Source: a virus. Taken from it: a stretch of DNA of 36,337 nt. How positions within the stretch are numbered: the first letter of the stretch is position 1; each line of letters starts with the position of its first letter. Below are positions 23,222-29,855 of the stretch, piece by piece. Position numbers and translations under genes: made by a program. The notes below the pieces were generated by a model. That model was given only the letters and a program-made list of their open reading frames with translations. It was not told where the DNA came from and ran no database searches. Where the stretch lies: IMG/VR virus record IMGVR_UViG_3300031223_000002, positions 1-36,337 of that record. One strand, given 5' to 3'.

Positions 23222-23395
23222 TTATCCATTCCAGTAGTTTCTAGCGCAGAACCATCCAGTCCCCTTGCCCCAATAGCTGACTGATAAGCATGTGAAGTCT
23301 ATCTGGAATCTTAGGCCATTCAGTGTTGGCGAATGAATTTGAAATCCGATCCCGAATGATCGAACTAGTTTGAATGTTATTTTTGCGTTTCTCAT
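23222..23395 (-). CDS. Small protein, 57 residues
   Basis: ATG 23395 to TAA 23222. Sequence opens MRNAKITFKLVRSFGIGFQ and ends YWGKGTGWFC then ARNYWNG, with many aromatics. It fills an otherwise empty 260-bp gap and starts in an A-rich context (GTAAAAATATG), like neighbouring genes. No homologue recognised. Confidence 0.5.
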   Translation of the reverse strand: MRNAKITFKLVRSFGIGFQIHSPTLNGLRFQIDFTCLSVSYWGKGTGWFCARNYWNG

Positions 23396-23480
23396 ATTTT
23401 TACTTTGTCGTTGTGTCGAACCATACGGATCTGCTCAACTCGGCAGACCTCGCGGCAGTCCTATTTGTTCATCCAAGAAT

Positions 23481-23852
23481 TCATGGCAGCAGTTGTTTGA
23501 GTGCCCAATACTCAGGGTTCATCGTGGCCGTTATCACATGCGAGATTGTGCAGCACACCATGATGAGCGTGATTATGGCGTAAATTGCGAGTATTGCCCA
23601 CGCGATGGATTCACCTTCACTATCCCATTCCGCACGCGGGTATCTGTCTTCCTCGGTTTTCGGCGGTTCCGTCGTTTTCGATTTGATCAGCTTGTAGCCT
23701 GCCCAAAGCACCGCCAACATTATCAGCATGATCAGTGTGTCTGTCGCTGCCGTGATCGGAGCCTGCTTTAAGAGGACTGCCCATAGGTGTTCGGTTGTGG
23801 TTCCAAGTTTCTCCGCAAGTTCGCGGACTAGTTTTTCAGTCGTTTCGTTCAT
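23481..23852 (-). CDS. Two-pass membrane protein, holin-like or unknown
   Basis: 123 residues with two hydrophobic segments: about 37-53 (DTLIMLIMLAVLWAGYKLI) and about 83-108 (SIAWAILAIYAIITLIMVCC). An N-terminal amphipathic helix (NETTEKLVRELAEKLGT) precedes them and the loop between is Glu/Lys-rich. Its size and topology would suit a holin or an inner-membrane exclusion protein. It lies in the small-gene block, away from the structural genes, which argues against a holin. The start overlaps the tiny upstream frame by ATGA. Confidence 0.55.
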   Translation of the reverse strand: MNETTEKLVRELAEKLGTTTEHLWAVLLKQAPITAATDTLIMLIMLAVLWAGYKLIKSKTTEPPKTEEDRYPRAEWDSEGESIAWAILAIYAIITLIMVCCTISHVITATMNPEYWALKQLLP

Positions 23853-23902
23853 ATTTTTTTTCGTTTATTTGTTGGTGCTGAGAGAGTTAGTATTTTAGCC
23901 AT
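23849..23902 (-). CDS. Possible 17-residue leader peptide
   Basis: ATG 23902 overlaps the end of the preceding gene and the TGA overlaps the next start as ATGA. Peptide MAKILTLSAPTNKRKKI. The double coupling suggests a translational bridge; the length gives little other support. Confidence 0.25.
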   Translation of the reverse strand: MAKILTLSAPTNKRKKI

Positions 23903-24188
23903 TGGCTCGGTGTCTCCTCTCCACGTTCTGTAAAGGTGTTTTCCATGCGCGGTCGAATTCGAGCATTGCTTTCGCTGGCGAGTCGCCAAATCCCACCACA
24001 CAATCTTGCAGGTTCTCACCGTAAAAGGCACACCACTGATTTCCGTCGAAGCTCAGTTTCGGCTTCCATAGGTAGGATGGCCGCTCACGCTCTCCTATTA
24101 CCATCCGTTCCGCCTGTTGGTTAATCGCTATCGCATGGCAAGCTGCCTCCACGACCATCATTTGTTTGTCATCATCTAAATTGCTCAT
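23895..24188 (-). CDS. Conserved small phage protein, 97 residues
   Basis: The pattern WKPKLSFDGNQWCAFYGENLQ then DCVVGFGDSPAKAMLEFDRAW is a familiar one: small phage proteins with a DGNxWCALYGxNLQxGVxGFGxTPxxAMxxFDxxW signature, found in accessory regions. Function unknown; the family is often encoded near replication genes. Start at 24188 overlaps the preceding gene by four bases. Confidence 0.65.
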   Translation of the reverse strand: MSNLDDDKQMMVVEAACHAIAINQQAERMVIGERERPSYLWKPKLSFDGNQWCAFYGENLQDCVVGFGDSPAKAMLEFDRAWKTPLQNVERRHRANG

Positions 24189-24394
24189 ATTTGTTGTCGT
24201 TTGGGGTTCCGCGAAAGCTGCACTAAAACTTTTTCAATGCGCTCAAGCTCTTCATCCGACAGCGTTTTTACCGCCCCAAACTTCCAGTTTCTAAATCGCA
24301 TGTAATCGACCTCTGCCTCTAGGCAGACGCCCTTTGCGTTTAGGAGGGGCAGCCTTTCGGCTAGCCCCTCAGATGTTAGTTTAATCCGTGACAT
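24185..24394 (-). CDS. Small charged protein, 69 residues
   Basis: Opens MSRIKLTSEGLAERLPLLNA and has a helical C-terminus (TLSDEELERIEKVLVQLSR). Reminiscent of small regulators or host-takeover proteins, but no family is recognised. Start at 24394 overlaps the preceding gene's stop region. A hairpin-forming repeat (24344-24370) lies in its 5' part. Confidence 0.5.
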   Translation of the reverse strand: MSRIKLTSEGLAERLPLLNAKGVCLEAEVDYMRFRNWKFGAVKTLSDEELERIEKVLVQLSRNPKRQQI

Positions 24395-24635
24395 AAAATA
24401 CGGTTTCTTCGGTTTTATAACCCCTCAATTTCAAATCGAAACGTAACTCTGTGTCAGGCTTCTTTGCTCCCCGGCTGTCGAGCATATGGAGTTTCATCTC
24501 CCCCTTAAATCCATCCTGTTCGCGTCGCTCTCGAGCCGCAATAACTGCGCCCTCTAGTGTATCCGCCTCAACCTTAAAGGCTTTACTGTTGTCGCCTTTA
24601 TCGACGTTATTTAAAATATCTACTGCAAATTTCAT
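24381..24635 (-). CDS. Small protein, 84 residues, with strong ribosome binding site
   Basis: The start at 24635 is preceded by AAAGGAGGAA, one of the few clear Shine-Dalgarno sequences in the genome, so high or host-early translation is likely. Sequence is alpha/beta (KFAVDILNNVDKGDNSKAF, then ADTLEGAVIAARERREQDG). No family recognised. Confidence 0.55.
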   Translation of the reverse strand: MKFAVDILNNVDKGDNSKAFKVEADTLEGAVIAARERREQDGFKGEMKLHMLDSRGAKKPDTELRFDLKLRGYKTEETVFYVTD

Positions 24636-24655
24636 AATTAAATTCCTCCTTTATG

Positions 24656-24931
24656 TTATTTCGCACTTTCAAGAAGATCCTCGATTTCGGATTCATTGAG
24701 CATATTTAGCCCGCCGCTTGAAGCGTTAGCGTGATAGTATTCATCAGATATATAGCATTCTGGGTCGCTCAAGTCCCATCCGGTCATATTACCACCATCC
24801 AAGATAGATTGTAGTGTTTCGGCGTCGGCATAGCTCTTATCTCCAAAATTGGCAACCGCCTTTGTTTGGGTGTTCTGGATTGTCAGTCCGCCAGCATTGT
24901 CTGCAATTACTTCGATATTTTTGTGGATCAT
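24656..24931 (-). CDS. Small acidic protein, 91 residues, with duplicated leader
   Basis: Start taken at ATG 24931, where the 61-bp leader shared with the gene at 25045 ends; a 43-codon upward extension would run through that leader. Opens MIHKNIEVIADNAGG and ends in NESEIEDLLESAK. Acidic, no membrane segment. Function unknown. Confidence 0.55.
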   Translation of the reverse strand: MIHKNIEVIADNAGGLTIQNTQTKAVANFGDKSYADAETLQSILDGGNMTGWDLSDPECYISDEYYHANASSGGLNMLNESEIEDLLESAK

Positions 24932-24984
24932 TTTTATATTTCTCTTTTTCGTTTTTTTGTCGTTGGGTTTGTCCCTCTGATCTA
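24924..24984 (-). repeat. Duplicated 61-bp leader, copy B
   Basis: Ungapped match to 25361-25421 with four differences in 61 bases, covering the first codons and 53 bases upstream of the start at 24931. Duplicated leaders usually carry a shared promoter or translation signal. Confidence 0.8.
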
Positions 24985-25044
24985 TTTTGCGTTCAAGAGG
25001 GGTAGACTTGCGGCTAGCCCCCCGTTGTGAGTTTAGCGGGCATT

Positions 25045-25368
25045 TTATTGATTGTAGCATTTGAGTTCTTTTCTTACGTCGAAATCGTCCGACTCAACTT
25101 GATACGATTGGTTATAATCGTTCTGGATTACCATGTTTCCAATTTGATGAATCATAACGTGCCAATTTTCGGCAGTCTCCGAATACAGCTTGTCGCCGTG
25201 CTCCTGAAAGAAATCATCCTCGTCGATATAATCGCGGTCGCCGTCCTCATCGATCACATACAAGGCAAATAGCTTGTCCGCTTTTTTGATTTCCCAGTCA
25301 ATCAATACGCCCTCGTCTTCACATACTGATTCAAATTTTGATTGGTCTAGTTTTGGTGTGTGGATCAT
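25045..25368 (-). CDS. Acidic small protein, 107 residues, with duplicated leader
   Basis: Opens MIHTPKLDQSKFESVCEDEG and contains DEDGDRDYIDEDDFFQEHGD, a strongly acidic stretch, the sort seen in DNA-mimic or host-inhibitor proteins, though that is only a compositional hint. Start at 25368 follows the leader that is repeated at 24924. The upstream 226-bp gap holds a palindrome around a TTGACG box. Confidence 0.55.
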   Translation of the reverse strand: MIHTPKLDQSKFESVCEDEGVLIDWEIKKADKLFALYVIDEDGDRDYIDEDDFFQEHGDKLYSETAENWHVMIHQIGNMVIQNDYNQSYQVESDDFDVRKELKCYNQ

Positions 25369-25421
25369 TTTTATATTTCTCGTTTTCGTTGTGTTGTCGT
25401 TGGGCTTGTCCCTCTGATCTA
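25361..25421 (-). repeat. Duplicated 61-bp leader, copy A
   Basis: See copy B at 24924-24984. Copy A lies between the promoter candidate at 25427-25454 and the start at 25368. Confidence 0.8.
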
Positions 25422-25426
25422 CCTAC

Positions 25427-25472
25427 ACCCTAAACACAAAAGTTTACACGTCAACCCCAAATGTAAACTTTT
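25427..25472 (-). promoter_or_regulatory. Promoter with operator palindrome (AAAAGTTTACA-N13-TGTAAACTTTT)
   Basis: Perfect 11-bp arms at 25438-25448 and 25462-25472. On the minus strand TTGACG (25449-25454) lies in the 13-base centre, and TAGGGT (25427-25432) follows 16 bases later, so the palindrome brackets the -35 box. It heads the small-gene block through 25368. On the plus strand it could also act as a stem followed by T residues, but nothing is transcribed there. Confidence 0.55.
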
Positions 25473-25594
25473 TTGTTTATTTATCACGGTAGGCATTTCG
25501 GGACAATCCCAGAGGCCGAACCTTTGCATCGACTCAACTCGCAGACTCGCGAGTCATGCCGGAGTTCGACGGAAAGATACGATCCATCACCGAC

Positions 25595-25819
25595 TCATAA
25601 TTTTAGTCTTTGGTTGATTTTACATTGTCGGCGCTTTGCCTGCTCCGCCCTTGCGCGGTCTGGCAAAAACAGTTCGCCCGGTCGATTTATCGCAGCGAGA
25701 TTCTTGACTGCTGCGACCATCTGCCGGCGTTCTTTGTATTTGTCAAAATTCGGATCGAACTTCTTCGTGATTTCATCGAGCAAAAGCCCCGTAATTAATG
25801 CGTGTTCTTGTTGGCTCAT
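25595..25819 (-). CDS. Small basic protein, 74 residues
   Basis: ATG 25819 overlaps the 32-residue gene's TGA (ATGA). Opens MSQQEHALITGLLLDEITKK, with a Lys/Arg-rich C-terminus (RAEQAKRRQCKINQRLKL). Helical; may bind nucleic acid. Unknown family. Confidence 0.5.
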   Translation of the reverse strand: MSQQEHALITGLLLDEITKKFDPNFDKYKERRQMVAAVKNLAAINRPGELFLPDRARAEQAKRRQCKINQRLKL

Positions 25820-25914
25820 TTGATGCAGTCCTCCACGTAGCCGATTTGCAGATTGAGCGCCTTAGCTATCTCGACTTCGAGCCGAGCGCCTGCGATGTAA
25901 ATGGTGTAACTCAT
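25816..25914 (-). CDS. Small protein, 32 residues, coupled on both sides
   Basis: ATG 25914 and TGA 25816 both form ATGA overlaps with neighbours. Sequence MSYTIYIAGARLEVEIAKAL then NLQIGYVEDCIK. Too short for family assignment; tight double coupling makes it likely to be translated. Confidence 0.5.
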   Translation of the reverse strand: MSYTIYIAGARLEVEIAKALNLQIGYVEDCIK

Positions 25915-26117
25915 GCTACTCTCCCTTGATTCATGGTGGCTTCGTCGATGATCTCGGCGCAACGTTCGTTTCCGATCACGTTGACAAAATCACCGTCGCT
26001 GAGATTTAAAATAGCTTGAGATGTTTTCAGATAAGCTCGAAGGCTCGATCCGTCAGCCATCCTGATTCGGCCATCAGTGATGATCATTCTTTCTTGTGGC
26101 GGTCGATATATCTTCAT
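25911..26117 (-). CDS. Small protein, 68 residues
   Basis: Preceded by AAGGAG, a good Shine-Dalgarno sequence. Opens MKIYRPPQERMIITDGRIR. Compact beta-like sequence, unknown function. Stop overlaps the next start. Confidence 0.55.
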   Translation of the reverse strand: MKIYRPPQERMIITDGRIRMADGSSLRAYLKTSQAILNLSDGDFVNVIGNERCAEIIDEATMNQGRVA

Positions 26118-26159
26118 TTATTTTTGCTCCTTACGCGGCGATAGTGTATCGACCGCTTG

Positions 26160-26342
26160 TTAAGATTCACGCCGCGCAAATATGCCGTCGTCGCCGTAGC
26201 GCATCCAGTAGCCCGGAAAGGCGTCTTTCAAAGCCGCGTAGTTTATATTGTCCGCGACTCTCGCCGCCTCAGCTATTGATCGAATAAACGATCCGCCGTG
26301 GCGTGTCATTCGGTCGAGCGTTCTCATGTCTTCGTCGCTCAT
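26160..26342 (-). CDS. Small protein, 60 residues
   Basis: The sequence TLDRMTRHGGSFIRSIAEAA followed by RVADNINYAALKDAFPGYW resembles a small phage family with a GGSFxxxLAxAxxxAD-x-N pattern, found in many unrelated phages and of unknown function. ATGA overlap with the preceding gene. Confidence 0.6.
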   Translation of the reverse strand: MSDEDMRTLDRMTRHGGSFIRSIAEAARVADNINYAALKDAFPGYWMRYGDDGIFARRES

Positions 26343-26599
26343 AGTGCTGACCTTTCCGATTCAATGTTCGGCTCGCTCACATCGCCGTCATAGACCCTGC
26401 CCCAAAACATCGTGCCTTCTGGCGAGTTTGGCGCTGCCCAAATAAAACTCATAGCGAGCGCCTGCTTAAGCGTCTCATGCTCCACGTCGAGCATATCCAG
26501 CCCGCTGTGCTGCGCCTCGGTGTTTCGTATCGCCATCGCGCAAATGTCTGCTGGCAACTTATCGAACCATTCGCTAGCGGTTAGCTTTTTGCGTCTCAT
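26339..26599 (-). CDS. Small protein, 86 residues
   Basis: Opens MRRKKLTASEWFDKLPADIC; soluble with a hydrophobic helix (AMSFIWAAPNSPEG). The start follows GAAAGGAAAAC, a modest Shine-Dalgarno sequence, and overlaps the tiny membrane gene's stop as ATGA. Unknown. Confidence 0.5.
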   Translation of the reverse strand: MRRKKLTASEWFDKLPADICAMAIRNTEAQHSGLDMLDVEHETLKQALAMSFIWAAPNSPEGTMFWGRVYDGDVSEPNIESERSAL

Positions 26600-26694
26600 A
26601 GTTTTCCTTTCAGTTCTTCGGCGATCAGAAAGATCGCCATTGTAGTTGGCATCGCGAAGATCGCGAGTGCTAAAATTTGGATTATTTCAGTCAT
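26596..26694 (-). CDS. Tiny one-pass membrane peptide, 32 residues
   Basis: ATG 26694 to TGA 26596. MTEIIQILALAIFAMPTTMA then IFLIAEELKGKL: a single hydrophobic helix with a short basic-acidic tail. Coupled to the next gene by ATGA. A longer frame through the ASCH gene end is a shadow. Function unknown. Confidence 0.5.
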   Translation of the reverse strand: MTEIIQILALAIFAMPTTMAIFLIAEELKGKL

Positions 26695-26698
26695 GTTT

Positions 26699-27277
26699 TT
26701 AATCGTCTGAGTTTTGATTGTATTTATCCCAAGCGAGCCAGCAGTCTTCGCAGAGGACTTCTTTGCTTGGCTCGATTGGCTTATTGCAGTCTTGGCATAA
26801 TGCCCATGGCTTCTGTAGATTGAAAAATCCAAGCGCCCCTTTGCATGGCGTGAATGGAAGCGGACGGGCGTTCTTTAGCAAAAAGCCGTAATCACCCATA
26901 AACCAATTGGAGTCGGAACTATCCACGCAATCAACTATTTCGGCCACACCGACAACGCCGCCCCGTTGCAACTCGGACAGTTTCGGCAGGTTGTTGACCC
27001 CGCAATATTGGATGGCGAAAAATTTAGCATCATCGTATTCATCGCGGGTGCAGCCCTTCCCGGCGTGAACTAAAAAGCGACCTCGAAAGTTTGTCTTCCA
27101 GCTACGATTCTCTATGTCTTTGCCAGCATTGACAATGAGCCATGCCCAAGGCTGTCTGATCGAGAGCGCGGGCAGTTTCGGCAAGTCCAAAACAGAACCA
27201 GCCGGAGCAGGACAGTCCAGCTCGCGCTCGGTTATTTGAGGCATTTCATCCTCTAGTAGATTCATTTGTTTTTCCAT
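26699..27277 (-). CDS. ASCH-domain protein with C-terminal zinc ribbon
   Basis: 192 residues from ATG 27277 (TAAAACTATG context). The ASCH fold spans about residues 30-145: LPALSIRQPWAWLIVNAGKD at its N-terminus, NRSWKTNFRGRFLVHAGKG, GGVVGVAEIVDCV, and the PCKGALGFF end. ASCH proteins bind RNA or modified nucleotides. A two-pair cysteine ribbon (CQDCNKP at about 160, then CEDCW near 175) follows, which is uncommon. It heads the small-gene block and has its own promoter with the TCAATACGTTTA site. Could bind modified bases made by the TAGT system, an inference. Confidence 0.8.
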   Translation of the reverse strand: MEKQMNLLEDEMPQITERELDCPAPAGSVLDLPKLPALSIRQPWAWLIVNAGKDIENRSWKTNFRGRFLVHAGKGCTRDEYDDAKFFAIQYCGVNNLPKLSELQRGGVVGVAEIVDCVDSSDSNWFMGDYGFLLKNARPLPFTPCKGALGFFNLQKPWALCQDCNKPIEPSKEVLCEDCWLAWDKYNQNSDD

Positions 27278-27329
27278 AGTTTTAGTATTTCGTTCGTCAC
27301 GTTTGTCGCTTCGATGACAAGGAAAGTAG

Positions 27330-27358
27330 CGCACCGAATACCCTTGTCAATACGTTTA
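27330..27358 (-). promoter_or_regulatory. Promoter with TCAATACGTTTA operator, before the ASCH gene
   Basis: On the minus strand TTGACA (27345-27350) is followed 16 bases later by TACTTT. The RHH-type motif TCAATACGTTTA (27347-27358) overlaps the -35 box, one base off the perfect operator. Confidence 0.55.
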
Positions 27359-28948
27359 TTGATTTAATTCATGTCTTTTGATTTTTAGATATTTGCCCTC
27401 ATACGCGACCTCAATCCGAGCAGTCAAAGCATTGATGCGCTCGCCGTTGCAATCTGCGAGCATATCGGCAGTCGATTCGTAGCGAGGCAGGCCGCGCTCA
27501 TGTAGCCATTCGCTCGCTTTCGTCCTGCCGTAGCCTTCGTGGTCAAGGACTAGCCATTCTTTTACCAACGTTAGCCCGCAGCGATAATTGACGACGACTG
27601 AATCGGGCTTGCCCTGCTTGCGATGTAGCGCAAGCGACACGCCGTCCACGTTAAGCCATCGCGACGCATTCAAAAGCTCGCCATGCGCTGCTCTCGCTTC
27701 GTGCATCGTCCGCTCGCGCTTTTCCTCTGCCTCAAACATCTCTCGCTGAATCGGCGGAATAACAGTGCCGCAAGACGGACATTTTTTCACCGCGCGACTG
27801 AATACGTTTTCGCAGTTGCCGCAGGTCGCGAGTCGCACGTCATCATCGTCGACGAGATCAATCGGGCCATGTCGCATGATGTTGTCTCCGTAGTCAAGAA
27901 CTAGGCAGTCAGTCTTGCCGTCGAATAAGCGAAGCCCTCGGCCTACCGCTTGCACCCATAGACCTTTGCTCTGAGTCGGTCGAAGCATCGCGACACAATC
28001 AACTCGCTTTGCGTTAAAGCCTTCAAAGAAGACATTGACCGACAATAAATATTGAATCCGCCCGGCTTTGAATTCGTCGACCAGGCGCTCGCGTTCTCGC
28101 ATCGGCGTCTTGCCTGTTACCGTTTCAGACTGCACGCCATATTTGCGCAGCTCTTGAGATACGTGTTCACAGTGTTCAATGTCGATGCAAAATACGATGA
28201 TGCTTTTGCGTGCTTCACTGCGCACTTTGTCAACCATATCGCGCACCGCTTGAGTCACAACGTCCGCCTTGTCCACTCGTAAAGCCAAGTCCTTAAGATT
28301 GTATTCGCCAGCAGTCTTTTTGACGCCTTCGAGATTGAGCGCCGTATGCTCACCCTCGACTGTTCGCAGTCGAGAGAGATAGCCATCGCGAATCAACTCG
28401 CCGAGGTTCGCAGAGTAGCAGACGTGATTGAGTATGTGATCGCGGTGGCAGATTGCGCCCGTCCCCATTCGATACGGCGTCGCAGTCAAGCCGACGATTC
28501 TGAGTGACGCATTGCGCTCAGTCATCGCGTCAATAAACTTTCGATATTTGCCTTCGCCTCGAACCGGGATCCGGTGCGCTTCGTCGATCAGTAGAACGTC
28601 CTGTGGCGGGAAGTCCGACGCTCGCTTGGCGACTGAATCAATCGAAGCGAACGTGATCGCGCTGAGAGTCTGGCGAAGCTTGAGCGACGCGGCGAATATG
28701 CCAACGTCGAGCGTCGAGTCGATGTCGTGAAGCTCGGCGGCGTTCTGCTCGACCAACTCTTTGCGATGCGCGAGAACCATCACGCGCAAAGTCGGGCAGA
28801 CGTTGAGCCATTGGCGAATGAGTAGAGCCATGACAAGCGATTTGCCGCTTCCAGTTGGCAATACGATGCACGGATTGTCGTCTCGGTCGCGCAGGTGCGC
28901 GTTTACGGCGTCGATGGCTTCGTTTTGATAGAGGCGTGGTTGTAGCAT
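27356..28948 (-). CDS. SF2 DEAH-type helicase with zinc ribbon
   Basis: 530 residues from ATG 28948; an upstream reading includes a terminator and is unsupported. Motifs: PTGSGKS (31-37, Walker A), IDEAH (121-125, Walker B), TATP (155-158), and a C-terminal helicase half with QAVGRGLRLFDG and LVLDYGDN. A zinc ribbon, CGNCENVF then CPSCGT, sits before the last 130 residues. Phage helicases of this class assist replication or recombination, and it follows the recombinase and ssDNA-binding genes. Not the replicative helicase, which is the primase-helicase. Confidence 0.88.
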   Translation of the reverse strand: MLQPRLYQNEAIDAVNAHLRDRDDNPCIVLPTGSGKSLVMALLIRQWLNVCPTLRVMVLAHRKELVEQNAAELHDIDSTLDVGIFAASLKLRQTLSAITFASIDSVAKRASDFPPQDVLLIDEAHRIPVRGEGKYRKFIDAMTERNASLRIVGLTATPYRMGTGAICHRDHILNHVCYSANLGELIRDGYLSRLRTVEGEHTALNLEGVKKTAGEYNLKDLALRVDKADVVTQAVRDMVDKVRSEARKSIIVFCIDIEHCEHVSQELRKYGVQSETVTGKTPMRERERLVDEFKAGRIQYLLSVNVFFEGFNAKRVDCVAMLRPTQSKGLWVQAVGRGLRLFDGKTDCLVLDYGDNIMRHGPIDLVDDDDVRLATCGNCENVFSRAVKKCPSCGTVIPPIQREMFEAEEKRERTMHEARAAHGELLNASRWLNVDGVSLALHRKQGKPDSVVVNYRCGLTLVKEWLVLDHEGYGRTKASEWLHERGLPRYESTADMLADCNGERINALTARIEVAYEGKYLKIKRHELNQ

Positions 28949-28949
28949 T

Positions 28950-28978
28950 AAAAAGTGCCGCAGATTTCCCGCTGCGGC
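28950..28978 (-). terminator. Intrinsic terminator directly before the helicase start
   Basis: Minus strand GCCGCAG and CTGCGGC form a seven-pair stem, followed by AC and five T residues that abut the helicase ATG (28948). Its position makes it a natural attenuator. Confidence 0.8.
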
Positions 28979-28991
28979 GCCGGGTTGGTAG

Positions 28992-29354
28992 TTAGATGAC
29001 AGCGACCGTGACCGCCGCCTTGCGCGGCGTTGTCGTGACCATTTTCGAGACGCGACCGAACTCCATCGGATCGGATTCGCGCAGAGCCTCATATGCTTTC
29101 ACATCGAGATCGGTCTTTGTCGTCACCTTGAGGCAGTGCGCAGGGATGTCCGCGCCCTTGTCCAGCTTGTAACTCAGCCCGGTCTTGAGCGTCAGTTTTA
29201 TGCCGTTGTCGGTCTTGACTGTTTTCGAGCCAGATTCAGCGAGATCAAACTGCGCCAGAATCGCGTCCTCGCATTCGATGCGCTGTGCTTTCGCCTCAGC
29301 TTCGGCGAATCTCGCATTGACGAGATTGAGGGCTAGTTGGTTTACATCTCCCAT
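28992..29354 (-). CDS. Conserved replication-block protein, 120 residues
   Basis: The pattern KLTLKTGLSYKLDKGADIP then HCLKVTTKTDLDVKAYEALR is that of a small protein found beside recombinases and ssDNA-binding proteins in many phages, with KVTTKxDxDVKAYExL at its core. Helical N-terminus with Ala/Glu-rich sequence. Overlaps the ssDNA-binding gene by 13 bases. Function unknown. Confidence 0.6.
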   Translation of the reverse strand: MGDVNQLALNLVNARFAEAEAKAQRIECEDAILAQFDLAESGSKTVKTDNGIKLTLKTGLSYKLDKGADIPAHCLKVTTKTDLDVKAYEALRESDPMEFGRVSKMVTTTPRKAAVTVAVI

Positions 29355-29839
29355 GGTTTTTTGCCTCCTGCTGCTGCTGGTGCTGGTGCTTGAGGCGCTG
29401 GCGTTGCGGCTGTCTGCGTTTGTGTAGCCGCTGACGAATACTTCTTTATTACGTTGCGAGTCGCGTCCTTTTTGTCGATGCCCACGCTCGCGATAAACGT
29501 GCCGCCGATCAACTCGTCTGAGTCCTGGACGATAGGCTTGCCAATAGCTCTGCCAAGCGCGGCAAACTCAGCATTGCCGATCTTCTGCGCCTTTTCGTTT
29601 GAGTGACGCAGATTGAACCAGACAAAGAGTTTGCGCCCTTTGTGCGATTGATCGTCGACGTGGCCGATAACGTCAAACTGCACGTTACAGCCGACCCCTT
29701 CGCCGTTCTTGGTTTCTTTGACTTCCGCCTTCTCGATTTCGAGAAAGTAGTCGCCTACTGGCAGCGGCGAATCATCGCGCATCTGTTCATGTTCCTCGGC
29801 TTTAAATCCGCCGTCGAAGTATTTTGATATATCTGACAT
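29342..29839 (-). CDS. ssDNA-binding protein, DUF669-like
   Basis: 165 residues. The core (YFLEIEKAEVKETKNGEGVG, then FDVIGHVDDQSHKGRKLFVW and NEKAQKIGNAEFAALGRAIG) matches DUF669 proteins, which act as phage single-stranded DNA-binding proteins. The C-terminus is an Ala/Pro/Gln-rich linker (about 137-157) ending in KKPWEM, like the flexible tail of SSBs. It pairs with the Sak4-like ATPase immediately upstream. Start in an AAAAAACTATG context. Confidence 0.75.
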   Translation of the reverse strand: MSDISKYFDGGFKAEEHEQMRDDSPLPVGDYFLEIEKAEVKETKNGEGVGCNVQFDVIGHVDDQSHKGRKLFVWFNLRHSNEKAQKIGNAEFAALGRAIGKPIVQDSDELIGGTFIASVGIDKKDATRNVIKKYSSAATQTQTAATPAPQAPAPAAAGGKKPWEM

Positions 29840-29855
29840 AGTTTTTTATTTGGTT

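Noticed and set aside
25544-25555. GACTCGCGAGTC palindrome as an operator or attachment site
   Set aside because: Single copy, not positioned at a promoter, and no integrase is present.
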